DNA from: a virus
Length of the DNA stretch: 22,450 nt
IMG/VR virus record: IMGVR_UViG_3300010883_007862
Coordinates: 1 to 22,450 of that record
Reading direction: 5' to 3' (one strand)
Of the stretch, positions 6,487 to 16,803 are shown piece by piece (position 1 is the stretch's first letter; each line of letters begins with the position of its first letter). The notes beneath the pieces were generated by a model that was not told the DNA's origin, did not search any database, and saw only the letters and a program-made list of their open reading frames with translations. The translations under genes and the position numbers were made by a program.

Positions 6487-9400
6487 TGGCATTTAAAGAA
6501 AACTTAGAAAATATATTTGGTCACATAAAACAGGGGGTTACAGGCATGTACAAATCCTCCATAGGTTCTACCTTAGGCTTGGGTGAGGACTTGATGTTTA
6601 ATACTTTTGAAGAGGATGAATGGACCGGTGAGGCTGTAAAAGAAACAGTAAGTAAATTTGTGGGTACTACTTTTGATGGTGTAAAAGATATGTATACAGG
6701 GTTTGGTGCAAAGTTTTTAGTTGATAAATTACCATGGCTCAAATCTGGTTTAAAGACAATATTTGATGAAACTGAATTATTGTGGAGCCAAGATTTTCAA
6801 GAAGAACATCAAGATGAAGGTTGGGCAATAAGACAAATTGAAAAATTAACCGGTGAAGATTACGAACCAGGTGAAGTATCAATGTCTAGGGTTATAGGTA
6901 CAGGAATGGGTATAGCGGGACAAACTAGCAGGCTTTTTCAAGAAGGAGTAGATATAAATAACCCCACTCCTTTTAATAGAGAAAAGTATTGGGAGAAATC
7001 CAAAACATACTCCCCGGGTCAAATGGCTATAGAAAGCTACTTAGACATAGATAGCTTACCCCCAGAAGTACAATGGGAAGTTAGAAATAGTGCAAGTTAT
7101 GTTTTACGAACAGGATCCATTGACGCCCTTACTAGGTGGATGTCGGATCCTATTGTGGTAGCAGGTAAAGGAGTTAAAAAAGGTAGTGAGTTAGCTGGAC
7201 ACTTTGTAGGTGTTGATAGTTTAGTTAATAAAGCCGGAAAAATTAGTAAGTCTATTGAAAAATCAACAGGTCATAAATTATTAGATGTAGAAGATGTAAG
7301 ACAGGGTAGTAAAGCTTATGACGCCACAGTTGGTCCAGCCCTAAAAGAAGGCGATAACATGTATGTTGTTATGGATGCTGATGAAGCCAGAGCCGCAGGA
7401 TTATGGGATGACGCCACCGAAATAAATCTAAGAGATGGACAAGGAGCTATATCTGAATTTACCCCAGTTAAAGCTAGAGCGGATGCTTTATTAAAAGAAG
7501 CCCAAAAACATTTACCTTCTGATTCCCCATTATTAGAATGGGCAGATGGTGGTGAAATATATCATTATATGGATTTAGGTAAAGACATAGATGTTTCTAC
7601 AAGAAAAGCCACAGAACTGTTTGATTTCTTTTTAGAGAGCCACGGTAGGACATCTGGAGTAAATAAACTTAGATGGATATTAAATCATGAAAATCCTAAA
7701 CTACCAAATCCTAATGACTTAAAAATAATGTATAAACTAATAGATGAAAATTGGGCTATGTGGTCCACAACTAATAACCCGGGTAAATATAAGGCCGCAC
7801 AATTTAGTGAGGATTTATTAGCCAAAGCGGCAAGAGAAGGTATAGACCCTAGTAGAATTGGTGAATTTGGAAGAAAAACTACTTATGAGGGTAGATTTTA
7901 TGACATGTCAAAACTTAGAGCCAAAGAGATTGCTACAGAATTATTTTTTAGAAAATTAGAATTAGGTTATCCAGGTTCTGGTAGTTTTACTTCAAGAATG
8001 TCCCAACAATTAGGTAAGTCTATTGATGAGGGTGAAAAAGGTAAAATTATATTTAGAAGTAAATCTGAGGCTTTAGCGGGAGCTAAGGCGGATGCTAAAT
8101 GGCGACAAGCCAATCAAAAAACAGAGGCTTCATTGGGTCAATTTAATATAGAAAATCCCTCAGTAGTTGTGGAAATTAGTCCCCAAGGGTTACCTGTTAT
8201 TATACCTAAATGGGATGCAGATGGGGGTTGGTTAATAACAGATGTTAATAGGATTGAAAAATCTCAGATTATATCAAAACAATTACATACATTAGCAGAT
8301 TTAGAGGATGCGGGAGATTTACCTTTAGCTTTTTATTCATCAGAAAAAGGTATGCAATCTCCACGGCTTTTTGAGGATCTTGATGAGGCTAGATTAGCCA
8401 ATGAAAAGATAACTAATACTTATAAAGAAAGAGGTTCTGAACAAGCTGAAAAATTAATCTCCAATGAAATCATGTTAAATAATGAAGGTAATAAAGGTTT
8501 ATTAACCCAGTTGTCTAATCATAAAAGATTGAAACAAACGGTAGAAATAATGGAAGGTAAAAAGTCTGCAGGATTGGGTACACCTAGAGGTAAACCTATG
8601 ACAGCATTAGAAATAGAGAAATACTTCCTTAAAGATGTGCCAGGTGGTGATGACCTTGCATTTATATTATCTAAGGCCCAAGGAACTGAGGCTAAAATGG
8701 ATGTCCTTTTAAGTGCAATGGGGGTTAAAAATGTACCTAAATCTATAAAAGGTGTACCTGGTTATGCTATAGATGACCTATATAGAAGAAACATAGAACT
8801 CCAACAAATGAAAACCCGAATTAATGCTATCAGAAAAGCCTTAGATGAAAATAAGCCTGGTATAGCCAATGTTTCTGAAGAAGCCGCAGGAGGTATTAGT
8901 GTCTTAGGTGAAGCCAATGAACTAGCCGCAGAAACCTTTAGAGTTAATTACATGAGAAGGGTGGGGGATAAATTAGAGGATCTTAGTGATGGTGAGTTAA
9001 ATACTCTTAAAGAAATAGATGAATTTATTGAGGCCCAATTTGTTCATGTACCTTTAAGTACTACAGTAGATGAGTTCTTAAAAATGCACCCAATGGCGGC
9101 AGAGAAAGCCTTTATGAATTTAGAACTTCAAAATGTTTGGTTGAAGAAAGCCAAGATTTTAGCCGGGGATGAATTATACCAAGCTGAGAGATTATCTATA
9201 GTTGAGGATTGGAATGGTGCATTAAAGCATGTGCCTTATCCATCATTAGGTAAAAGGGTACAATATAATATTAGAACTAGTAATTTATATACCCAGGGCG
9301 GGGGTTTTCCAGGTAGAATGGTAAGGTCTATCACAGAGTTTACTCCTAGAAATTGGTTAAACTTATCTGATACCAAAAGTTATATACAAGTTGAAAGATA

Positions 9401-12400
9401 TCTTAAGGATTCTAATGCTAGATTTGGTAGGAAAAAGAAATTATTTACCCCAGAGAAGATTGATAACTGGACTAATGAGTACATGAGTGCAGAAAAAGTT
9501 GGTGATAAATTTGAAATAGCTTTAAACATGCAAGAGGAAGTTATAACCCAAGTTGCTAAATCACATGGTATGAAGGTGGCAGAAATAAATGACATGATAA
9601 CTGAGATGAAATCAGGTGTTGGGGATATATCTTCATTTATAAAAAGCAGAAGATATGGGCCACCTAAGGATCCAGATATACAGAAAATACTTAAACCAGG
9701 TGATGAGCTAAAATCCGCCATAGATAAAAATATGGATATGTTTGAATATGTGGATCCAAGTACTGGTTTAGTACACATACATACTTTACCAAATTTTGGT
9801 ACTCAGTTAGCTAACTGGATACCTTTTACTGATTTAAGATTATTACAAAAAGAAATATCTTGGGCATCCGGTTGGAAAAAGAAATTTGGTATGACCAGAG
9901 CTAGAATTATGGCCGAAGAAATGGGCGATGGATTAATGAGTGTATGGAGACCTTCTGTGCTAATAAGAGGCGGTTGGACTGTAAGATTTTTAATGGATGA
10001 AATACCAAGAATTTTTGCTAAAGGTATGGCTATGTCTGATTATGTGATAGCTTTATCAAAAACTCCATTTGGTTATGGTAAAAAGGTATTTTTTAGTGGT
10101 GAACTTATTAAAGCTGTTAAAGAGGAACAATTTATTAGAGCCGCTGGTTTAATACTAGGTAATGTTATTACTTCACCTATAAAAATAGTATCCGGTGGAG
10201 CAGTAGTCACGAGTAAAGTAATAGCACCCTTCTTAAAATTGAAAGTAAGTAAAAGGGAAATCTCAAAACTTATGGATAGGGTAGACCCGGTGGAAGATTT
10301 GGTTTCAGCTAGAGCTGGATTTACCAGCCCCGCTGATAGTCTTTTTGACCAATTCAGTCCTCTTATAATGAACGAAACTACTACATTACTTAACAAATGG
10401 AAGAGAAAAAGAAGAAGTGGACAATTCGTTGAACAACATCTGAGGTCACCTGATGGTTCATTAAACCCAAATTATCCCGCAAGTTGGTATAGAGCTTTAA
10501 ACTATCAAATGGCCAATGACCCTATTGGTAGAATAACTTTAAATGCTTTAAGGGATGCAATGGATGAAGTAGTAAAGCTATATCCAGAAACTTATGATAT
10601 AGAAAAATTATTGGTCATAGCTCAAAAGAATACCAGGTCTGAATTTAGAAGGTACTTTAATACTTCCCGGGGTAAAGAGTATGTAGAACAAATGCCTTGG
10701 AAAGGTAAGAATGGTGGACCTGATTGGGTAAATAACTGGGCAGATGATACATTAGACCTGACAGCTCAATATACTTCTACATTACAATTAGGTATTAGTG
10801 ATTCCACTAGAGATTTCTTAACCACTATATTAAAAGGTGATTTGAAGATGAAACATTTAGATAATATTCCTGATAGTCTAAGACCCCAAGTAATACATGG
10901 AGAAGAAATATCTCATGTATTTGCTACGGACAATTTTATGTCCCAGGCATTTAAGAGCTTTCTTAAAGAAGGATTTGATGGTTTTGGTAGAATACCCACT
11001 GATGTTCTCTCTAGGAATCCTTTATTCAAACTTGAATTTGCTTATGAGATGAAAAGAAGGATTGACTTAGCAGTAAAACAAGGTAAAAAAGAGTGGACTA
11101 TAGGAGAAATAAACGCTATGACGGTTTCATCTAAAAAGGGAGCTATAGAACAAACCCAAAAATATATGTACAATCTTGCAGAAAGCCCAAGAGCTACTAC
11201 TACAGCAGTAAAATTCGTTATGCCTTTCCTTAGTGCTAATGTGGAAATTCTAAAAGTTTGGTTGGGTTTAATAAGAAGAAATCCTGCTATAATACCTAAG
11301 GCTAATCTTATATGGGAATCACCTAGTAAAGCTGTAAATACTGAAGCAGGTGTATTTGAAGGTGCAGGTGGTGAATATGGAATTATTAAACCTAATCCTT
11401 ATTCAGGTGAGGACGCTTTTACTTTTAGATTTTCTAGTAGAATAACAGAGGATCCAGAATTTTTTGATAAGTTCTGGGTAGAGCCCACAATGAAAGTTTT
11501 TCGTATAGGTAAAAATGAGGCAAAATATTTAATGGATGGAACAGCTTTTACTTTTGATAAAAAGAGTTTGAATATGGTAACTCAGAATCCATTTGGTAGC
11601 GGTGGACCATTTATTCAAATAGGAACAAATGAATATGCCATAAGGAATCCAGAATTAGAAAAAGAAAAGATTGGTGAATTTGTGTTAAGTTATGGTGCAA
11701 AAAGTGGAATAGGTGTGTACGATAGAATATTAAAACATCAATCACCATCAATAAGAAACTTTAGTGAGAGTATGGAGTTCTCTGGTGATTACCAAGGTAA
11801 AAAACAGAAAATTGTACACGATTATGTAACTTATCACCATGTAATGGTGGAGTTAGGTGAAATAGAACCAGTGGGTAGAGAACAATTATTAGCTGAAGCG
11901 GAGGCTCTTTGGGACTTATATGCGTGGGTTCAATATTACTCTCCTGCCGCTCCAGCCATAGAAAGTCCTCTAGCCCCATATAAAGCGGCTTTTCAATCTC
12001 TTATTGATACACATGGTCCAACATTAGCCATAGAGATGTTTATAAAACAATATGGTTCAGAATATAGAGCTGTTACTTATGGTAAGACCAGAAGTCTAAC
12101 AGGGTTACCACCAACATTAGAGGCAGAAGAAGCCAGAAAGAAATTTGCTGATTTAATTATGAAATACCCAGAATTTGCTGTAACAATAGTAGGTGATATA
12201 CCTACAGGTGATTTTTCAAGTACATCTTATGCGGCTCAATTATCAAGCACAGTAGATAGGGATTTCAGAAAAAAGATGGTTGAATATCATGGTGCAGAAA
12301 GAGAATATGTAACATTTGGTAAAGAAGATTTATTACCAAATGGTCAAATTAGATTTGTGGATGTTCAAGAAGGCTGGGAAGAATATGGTAAATTAAGGGA

Positions 12401-12851
12401 TTGGTATGATTCCGAAATAATGCTTAAAGGAATTAATAAGAACTCTGTTAAAAGAGAGGATCCTCAACTCTATGATACTTTTCAAGGGGGATTAGAAAAG
12501 ATAAGGGAAGACCATGTAGGTTGGGCGGAAGAAAAAGATAAAATAGACCTTGGGGCTGATGAGAAAAGGTTGAAAGCTTTAGAAGAAATATTGTTTGCAG
12601 TAATGGATCCCAATATAACTAATGACCCAACTACAAGACCTGATATGTTGGGCCTTGGTTATTATTTAGATTTAAGAAATGAATATAAAATAATACTGAA
12701 AGATACCATTGGTGTATCTACTATAGACGCCGGGGCAGCTTCCTCATTAAAACACGATTTTGATTGGGAAGTTCAAAATATCTTGAAAGATTACCCAGGC
12801 TTTGCTAGTATCTATTATAGATACCTAGAGGATGATAATTTAAATTACTAA
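6486..12851 (+). CDS. Giant virion protein (2121 aa), probable internal/ejection protein
   Basis: A single 2121-residue open frame, over a quarter of the window, with codon use like its neighbours. No enzyme motif was found; T7- or N4-type RNA polymerase motifs were looked for and not seen. It is mostly charged and helical, with a hydrophobic stretch at about 1219-1250 (G-L-I-L-G-N-V-I-T-S-P then I-A-P-F-L). Near 1576-1600, F-V-M-P-F-L-S-A-N-V-E-I-L-K-V-W is preceded by a Y-N-L-A-E-S-P-R-A-T-T-T element. I recall similar arrangements in very large virion proteins of unclassified phages, but not a named family. Size, placement beside a transglycosylase protein, and lack of tape-measure repeats favour an ejected core protein, like T7 gp15/gp16 in role rather than sequence. 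Start and stop are TAATG overlaps, and the start has no Shine-Dalgarno site. Confidence 0.8.
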   Translation: MAFKENLENIFGHIKQGVTGMYKSSIGSTLGLGEDLMFNTFEEDEWTGEAVKETVSKFVGTTFDGVKDMYTGFGAKFLVDKLPWLKSGLKTIFDETELLWSQDFQEEHQDEGWAIRQIEKLTGEDYEPGEVSMSRVIGTGMGIAGQTSRLFQEGVDINNPTPFNREKYWEKSKTYSPGQMAIESYLDIDSLPPEVQWEVRNSASYVLRTGSIDALTRWMSDPIVVAGKGVKKGSELAGHFVGVDSLVNKAGKISKSIEKSTGHKLLDVEDVRQGSKAYDATVGPALKEGDNMYVVMDADEARAAGLWDDATEINLRDGQGAISEFTPVKARADALLKEAQKHLPSDSPLLEWADGGEIYHYMDLGKDIDVSTRKATELFDFFLESHGRTSGVNKLRWILNHENPKLPNPNDLKIMYKLIDENWAMWSTTNNPGKYKAAQFSEDLLAKAAREGIDPSRIGEFGRKTTYEGRFYDMSKLRAKEIATELFFRKLELGYPGSGSFTSRMSQQLGKSIDEGEKGKIIFRSKSEALAGAKADAKWRQANQKTEASLGQFNIENPSVVVEISPQGLPVIIPKWDADGGWLITDVNRIEKSQIISKQLHTLADLEDAGDLPLAFYSSEKGMQSPRLFEDLDEARLANEKITNTYKERGSEQAEKLISNEIMLNNEGNKGLLTQLSNHKRLKQTVEIMEGKKSAGLGTPRGKPMTALEIEKYFLKDVPGGDDLAFILSKAQGTEAKMDVLLSAMGVKNVPKSIKGVPGYAIDDLYRRNIELQQMKTRINAIRKALDENKPGIANVSEEAAGGISVLGEANELAAETFRVNYMRRVGDKLEDLSDGELNTLKEIDEFIEAQFVHVPLSTTVDEFLKMHPMAAEKAFMNLELQNVWLKKAKILAGDELYQAERLSIVEDWNGALKHVPYPSLGKRVQYNIRTSNLYTQGGGFPGRMVRSITEFTPRNWLNLSDTKSYIQVERYLKDSNARFGRKKKLFTPEKIDNWTNEYMSAEKVGDKFEIALNMQEEVITQVAKSHGMKVAEINDMITEMKSGVGDISSFIKSRRYGPPKDPDIQKILKPGDELKSAIDKNMDMFEYVDPSTGLVHIHTLPNFGTQLANWIPFTDLRLLQKEISWASGWKKKFGMTRARIMAEEMGDGLMSVWRPSVLIRGGWTVRFLMDEIPRIFAKGMAMSDYVIALSKTPFGYGKKVFFSGELIKAVKEEQFIRAAGLILGNVITSPIKIVSGGAVVTSKVIAPFLKLKVSKREISKLMDRVDPVEDLVSARAGFTSPADSLFDQFSPLIMNETTTLLNKWKRKRRSGQFVEQHLRSPDGSLNPNYPASWYRALNYQMANDPIGRITLNALRDAMDEVVKLYPETYDIEKLLVIAQKNTRSEFRRYFNTSRGKEYVEQMPWKGKNGGPDWVNNWADDTLDLTAQYTSTLQLGISDSTRDFLTTILKGDLKMKHLDNIPDSLRPQVIHGEEISHVFATDNFMSQAFKSFLKEGFDGFGRIPTDVLSRNPLFKLEFAYEMKRRIDLAVKQGKKEWTIGEINAMTVSSKKGAIEQTQKYMYNLAESPRATTTAVKFVMPFLSANVEILKVWLGLIRRNPAIIPKANLIWESPSKAVNTEAGVFEGAGGEYGIIKPNPYSGEDAFTFRFSSRITEDPEFFDKFWVEPTMKVFRIGKNEAKYLMDGTAFTFDKKSLNMVTQNPFGSGGPFIQIGTNEYAIRNPELEKEKIGEFVLSYGAKSGIGVYDRILKHQSPSIRNFSESMEFSGDYQGKKQKIVHDYVTYHHVMVELGEIEPVGREQLLAEAEALWDLYAWVQYYSPAAPAIESPLAPYKAAFQSLIDTHGPTLAIEMFIKQYGSEYRAVTYGKTRSLTGLPPTLEAEEARKKFADLIMKYPEFAVTIVGDIPTGDFSSTSYAAQLSSTVDRDFRKKMVEYHGAEREYVTFGKEDLLPNGQIRFVDVQEGWEEYGKLRDWYDSEIMLKGINKNSVKREDPQLYDTFQGGLEKIREDHVGWAEEKDKIDLGADEKRLKALEEILFAVMDPNITNDPTTRPDMLGLGYYLDLRNEYKIILKDTIGVSTIDAGAASSLKHDFDWEVQNILKDYPGFASIYYRYLEDDNLNY

Positions 12852-15307
12852 TGAATAGCATAGAATTATATAAAAGTTTAGTCCGTAAAGCATTAAATGG
12901 CTCATTAAGTAAAAATGAGGCAATAACCTTAAAGGCTTTAGATGTATTAATAGAAAGTGAAGATAAGATAGATGAGGGTGTTTTTGATTTATCAAACTAT
13001 GAGGCTTATTTTGGTCCAACGGTTACTGAAATATTATCCCAAGCAGAACCTGACAATAAAATTATGGCTGATAGTTTAGCTTCATTTGGTGGATTTAGTG
13101 ATTCTATGCTTTCATCCCAATTTATACAAAGAACTGGTAGAGACCCTCTTGAAGTATTGGGAGGATTTGAAGATAAAGCTAAATTAATAGATAATCTTAA
13201 TACAGATAACCCACTAGAAAAAGCTATTGGTTATAACGATTCAGTTGGATTTGTGCCTGATGATATAATGAAAGCCGCCGAGGATGCAGTAGAACCCTTA
13301 ACTAGATTATTTGATACACAGAGAGAAATAGAAAAGCATTTAAATAATATACCTCAAACCCCTGCTCCGGGCTTTACTGATGATGAATGGGTAACCCTTA
13401 GAGGTTGGAATAATTTTGAATACGGAGACCAGAGAGTTAATATAGAGGAAAATAAGACAGTAGATGTAATGGTTAAATGGATAGGCTCTTTAGGATTACC
13501 TATATTAGGTGGATTCACAGGTGGTATAGGTGGTGCAATAGCAGGTGGATTAGTAGCTCCAGATTGGCCTATTGCAGAAACTATAGAATTATTTGACCCA
13601 GTAACCCAAGCCTCAATTTGGTCAAGTATGCCCGCATGGTTATTACCTGTTATTGCAAAAGTAAAGCCTGATAGTGGTGTAAATAAAGTTGTAGATTTAG
13701 CAAAGGAAAATGCCAAGACTACTGAGGGACTTGTAGATTTAAGTAAACTTAGTACTGAAAAAGCTGCCGCAGAAATTAAAAAAGGTACTATACTAGGTAA
13801 AGCAGGAAAGGTGGCTTCAAAGAAAACCGCGGCATTTCTTAACAAGTTTAAAGGTTTGAAAACATGGCATAAAGTTGCATTGATAGGTTTTCCCGCCCTT
13901 GTAGGCATTGGGGGGGCAGCTAGTTACGGAGACCAAAGGGTTAGTCCAGATAGCCCAACTATAGAAGAACAAGATAATACTGAAGGGGTAGCTAGTGTAA
14001 CACCAACAACTACAACAACTACAGTACCATCTGGTTCACTTCCAGCAGGTATTGGTCCCCAACAAGAAGAAAAAACAAAAGAAGAAATGTTCGAGGAGGG
14101 AAGGACAAGTGCTGATACACAAATGGCACAAGAGATATGGCAGGACAGTGGAGATTTATGGGGGGCAGATGAAATGTTTACAGTACCCGACCAATATGCT
14201 CCATCTTATTTTGAGGATAGCCCAATATTTAAAGGGTTACATTTTTCAGGTAAAGGCGATTATCAACCGTCTGGAAAATTCACTACGCCAGAGGGTGAAA
14301 TAAAAGATGATTTACTAGTGAAACTAAATAAAGAAAGAGGAATTAAAGATTCAGATTATATGGAACCAATGAGTGTAAGTGCTGGAGGCAAGATAAATAA
14401 AAATGTTTTTCAAAAAGTTACATGGAATAATATTGAAATGACTTTATTGGAATTCATAGGTATTACAGCTAAAAACTATGATTTAGACCCAGCAATAATT
14501 TATGGTTTAATAGAACATGAAACTCAGGGGTCATTTAATCCTTCAGCAGGTATAGGTAATGAGGATGGGGGTCCAGGTTGGGACAGTCTTGGTTTGGGTC
14601 AAATAAATATGAACCCTAACTCTTTCGGTATAGGCGGACCTGCTAATACAAGGGGTGAAGTACCAGGCGACTTAGAATTTATAACACGCGAACAAGCTTT
14701 GGATCCAGTATTTTCTGTGAACTTTATAGGCCATTCTTTATCAAGATACCAGAGATTATTTGGTGGAGGTAGACTTGGATTAATATCCGCATTAGCCGCC
14801 TATAATGGGGGTTTTGACGCCGGTAAAGTAGTTTTTGATAGCAATGGTACCGAAGTTAAAAAAACTAAACATGACCAAAGAAAATATATTAAAGCGGTAT
14901 TAGAAAATTCACAAAACCCTATAACAAAAGAATATTATTCCAAATCTTTGCAAGATGTAATGGCTATGGGTGTTCAGAGAGAATGGGATACATTTTCTCC
15001 TACAGGAACAGAGGCAGTACATAAATTTATAGATGAATTTATAGGAGAAAATTTAGCTGGAGTAAAAGCTACCCAAGAAGATTATGATGAATGGAGGCCA
15101 AGATTTTTAGAAGCTGAGAAATCAATTTTTACAGAAACCCAAAAAGCAAAAGATAAAGATGGACAATATAAAGGATTATCTGTATCAGAAAAACTAGGTT
15201 CACAAATGGAAGATGAACCAGAATATCAATTTGTGGACGAAAGGAAAAAACATCAAAAAGTTCAAGATTGGGCCACTGATAATTTATTAGGAGCATTTGA
15301 TATATAA
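12851..15307 (+). CDS. Virion protein with membrane segments and lytic transglycosylase domain
   Basis: 818 residues. Residues about 210-240 form a glycine-zipper-like hydrophobic segment (L-G-G-F-T-G-G-I-G-G-A-I-A-G-G). A second hydrophobic helix lies at about 340-360 (V-A-L-I-G-F-P-A-L-V-G-I-G-G-A-A). A Thr-rich linker follows (P-T-T-T-T-T-T-V-P). At about 545-665 comes an SLT-type transglycosylase domain: I-Y-G-L-I-E-H-E-T-Q-G with likely catalytic Glu557, then G-L-G-Q-I-N, then A-A-Y-N-G-G at 649-654. This enzyme class cleaves peptidoglycan between MurNAc and GlcNAc. Membrane-active plus wall-cutting parts in one virion protein match an ejection protein that opens the cell envelope for DNA entry, like T7 gp16 in role. 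The start is a TAATG overlap without a Shine-Dalgarno sequence. Confidence 0.87.
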   Translation: MNSIELYKSLVRKALNGSLSKNEAITLKALDVLIESEDKIDEGVFDLSNYEAYFGPTVTEILSQAEPDNKIMADSLASFGGFSDSMLSSQFIQRTGRDPLEVLGGFEDKAKLIDNLNTDNPLEKAIGYNDSVGFVPDDIMKAAEDAVEPLTRLFDTQREIEKHLNNIPQTPAPGFTDDEWVTLRGWNNFEYGDQRVNIEENKTVDVMVKWIGSLGLPILGGFTGGIGGAIAGGLVAPDWPIAETIELFDPVTQASIWSSMPAWLLPVIAKVKPDSGVNKVVDLAKENAKTTEGLVDLSKLSTEKAAAEIKKGTILGKAGKVASKKTAAFLNKFKGLKTWHKVALIGFPALVGIGGAASYGDQRVSPDSPTIEEQDNTEGVASVTPTTTTTTVPSGSLPAGIGPQQEEKTKEEMFEEGRTSADTQMAQEIWQDSGDLWGADEMFTVPDQYAPSYFEDSPIFKGLHFSGKGDYQPSGKFTTPEGEIKDDLLVKLNKERGIKDSDYMEPMSVSAGGKINKNVFQKVTWNNIEMTLLEFIGITAKNYDLDPAIIYGLIEHETQGSFNPSAGIGNEDGGPGWDSLGLGQINMNPNSFGIGGPANTRGEVPGDLEFITREQALDPVFSVNFIGHSLSRYQRLFGGGRLGLISALAAYNGGFDAGKVVFDSNGTEVKKTKHDQRKYIKAVLENSQNPITKEYYSKSLQDVMAMGVQREWDTFSPTGTEAVHKFIDEFIGENLAGVKATQEDYDEWRPRFLEAEKSIFTETQKAKDKDGQYKGLSVSEKLGSQMEDEPEYQFVDERKKHQKVQDWATDNLLGAFDI

Positions 15308-16803
15308 TGACATGGTACGATAAAGAAGGTAAAACTAATCCTACAAAAGAAGGGGAATATCAATACCCGGGTCAACCTGGTACAGGTGAAGGGGCTACTT
15401 ATAACCCTGGTTTATCTGTTGAGGAAAGTAAAGAGAAACTAGAAAGTTCAGATGAAGTCTTTGAATGGTTTAGATATGAAGATGGCTCTTATGGAGTAAC
15501 CTCAGAAGATGAAGCTCCAGAAGGTGCTAAATTTGTAAAGGATATATTTGACTTTAGGGACGCAGTAGCGGCGGGTACAGATTTTACAACCAATACTTTT
15601 ACTTCTGCTGAGGATGTAGCGGCGGAATCAACTGACCCAACAGGCACTAATAAAACCCCAGATAAAACCCCAGAGAGTGAAACAAAAAAGGGTTCGGATC
15701 CTTTAAGACAATTACCTGTAGGGGCTAAAATTGTAAAAGTTGATAATCAATATAGAGCAATCTTGGAGTTAAGTGATGGTTTAGGAGCTATATGGTATGA
15801 TATAACCGATACTCAATATATAAATTTAGGAAACCCAGAACCAGATGAAACTCATAATGAACAAGATTTTGAGCATAAGTATGGTAGCTTTTATTTTGGT
15901 AATATAAATGAAATAGAAGTAAATGGTGATATAGCTTGGTCACAAATGACCAAATCTATATTTGCTGAATTTGGTAAATATATACCTTTAGATTCCCCAG
16001 AGTTAAAACGATTAGTAATGCAGGCCTATTTAGAGGGTTGGGATTCAGACCAAGTAACTGCTGAATATAAGACCACTTCTTATTATCAAAATATGACTAG
16101 TCAAGCACTAGGTTGGTTAGATATGTCTACTAGTGAACAAGCCGCTGAAGTAGAAAGAACTCAATATAAATTATTAGCCCACCATATTTATGAGTTTGGT
16201 GAAGCCCCGACAGAAGGTATAGGTAAATTTAAAAATATAGCAACTCAGGTTTCTAAGGGTGAAATAGGTTTAGAAGGATCCTATTACAGTATCACAGTTG
16301 AGTCTGAAGCCTTAGAGGGTAGTTCTGCTAATAGAAGATTAAATGATTTAAAGTCTGAAAAAAATGCCCAATTAGGTGAAGCTGATGGATGGTATTCAAG
16401 AATACTTAATGCTCATAATACATACGAGGGTAATCACCAGGGTATTGATGAAAGCCATTATAAAGAATTAGCCCAACAACTAGCTACAGAAGAAAAAGAT
16501 TGGAATACAATATTAAATGAAATACAAATGGGTTCTGCCGCAACACATACAGGTAAAGACCCTATATTAACTTGGAATCAATATTCTTCTGGAGCTAAAG
16601 GTAGTATTAAAGATGGCTTAGAATTAGCCAGTATAAGTAATGATGACCCTTTATTAACCAATGTATTAACTAATGAATTATCGGGTAAAGATTTAGATTT
16701 AGCTATAAGAAATGATGGTAGATATTTAAATACCAAAAGAGCAGAAGGGGAGTTAAGTGGTAACCTATCACAGTTAGGCAAATCACTTGGATTTACAGTA
16801 TAA
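15307..16803 (+). CDS. Hypothetical virion-cassette protein (498 aa)
   Basis: Residues 1-140 are acidic and low in complexity, with a Thr/Pro/Lys-rich stretch (about 108-130). Residues 140-200 look beta-rich. The remainder is helical. Around 240-285 it has A-Y-L-E-G-W-D-S-D-Q-V followed by Y-K-T-T-S-Y-Y-Q-N-M-T, a 'x-E-x-[KR]-[ST]-T-x-x-Y' pattern that also appears in the next gene product (E-V-R-S-T-P-A-Y). No catalytic motif, signal peptide or membrane helix is seen. It lies between the transglycosylase protein and the scaffold with TAATG on both sides, so it probably belongs to the same internal-protein set. Confidence 0.72.
   Translation: MTWYDKEGKTNPTKEGEYQYPGQPGTGEGATYNPGLSVEESKEKLESSDEVFEWFRYEDGSYGVTSEDEAPEGAKFVKDIFDFRDAVAAGTDFTTNTFTSAEDVAAESTDPTGTNKTPDKTPESETKKGSDPLRQLPVGAKIVKVDNQYRAILELSDGLGAIWYDITDTQYINLGNPEPDETHNEQDFEHKYGSFYFGNINEIEVNGDIAWSQMTKSIFAEFGKYIPLDSPELKRLVMQAYLEGWDSDQVTAEYKTTSYYQNMTSQALGWLDMSTSEQAAEVERTQYKLLAHHIYEFGEAPTEGIGKFKNIATQVSKGEIGLEGSYYSITVESEALEGSSANRRLNDLKSEKNAQLGEADGWYSRILNAHNTYEGNHQGIDESHYKELAQQLATEEKDWNTILNEIQMGSAATHTGKDPILTWNQYSSGAKGSIKDGLELASISNDDPLLTNVLTNELSGKDLDLAIRNDGRYLNTKRAEGELSGNLSQLGKSLGFTV

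Noticed and set aside
9380-10396. Two - strand frames of 107-132 codons inside the giant gene
   Set aside because: Antisense shadows without ribosome-binding sites in a gene with strong sense-strand coding character.
6486-12851. Giant protein as an N4-like virion RNA polymerase
   Set aside because: The size suggested it, but I could not find the D-x-x-G-R, R-x3-K-x6-Y-G or H-D-D type polymerase motifs.
13354-13908. 184-codon open frame on the - strand inside the 818-aa gene
   Set aside because: It lies wholly antisense to a clear coding gene, has no ribosome-binding site, and its composition is the complement of the sense gene.
14052-14303. 83-codon + strand frame in another phase within the transglycosylase gene
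   Set aside because: The low-complexity Lys-rich start arises from the AAAA-rich linker, and the sense gene is uninterrupted through it.
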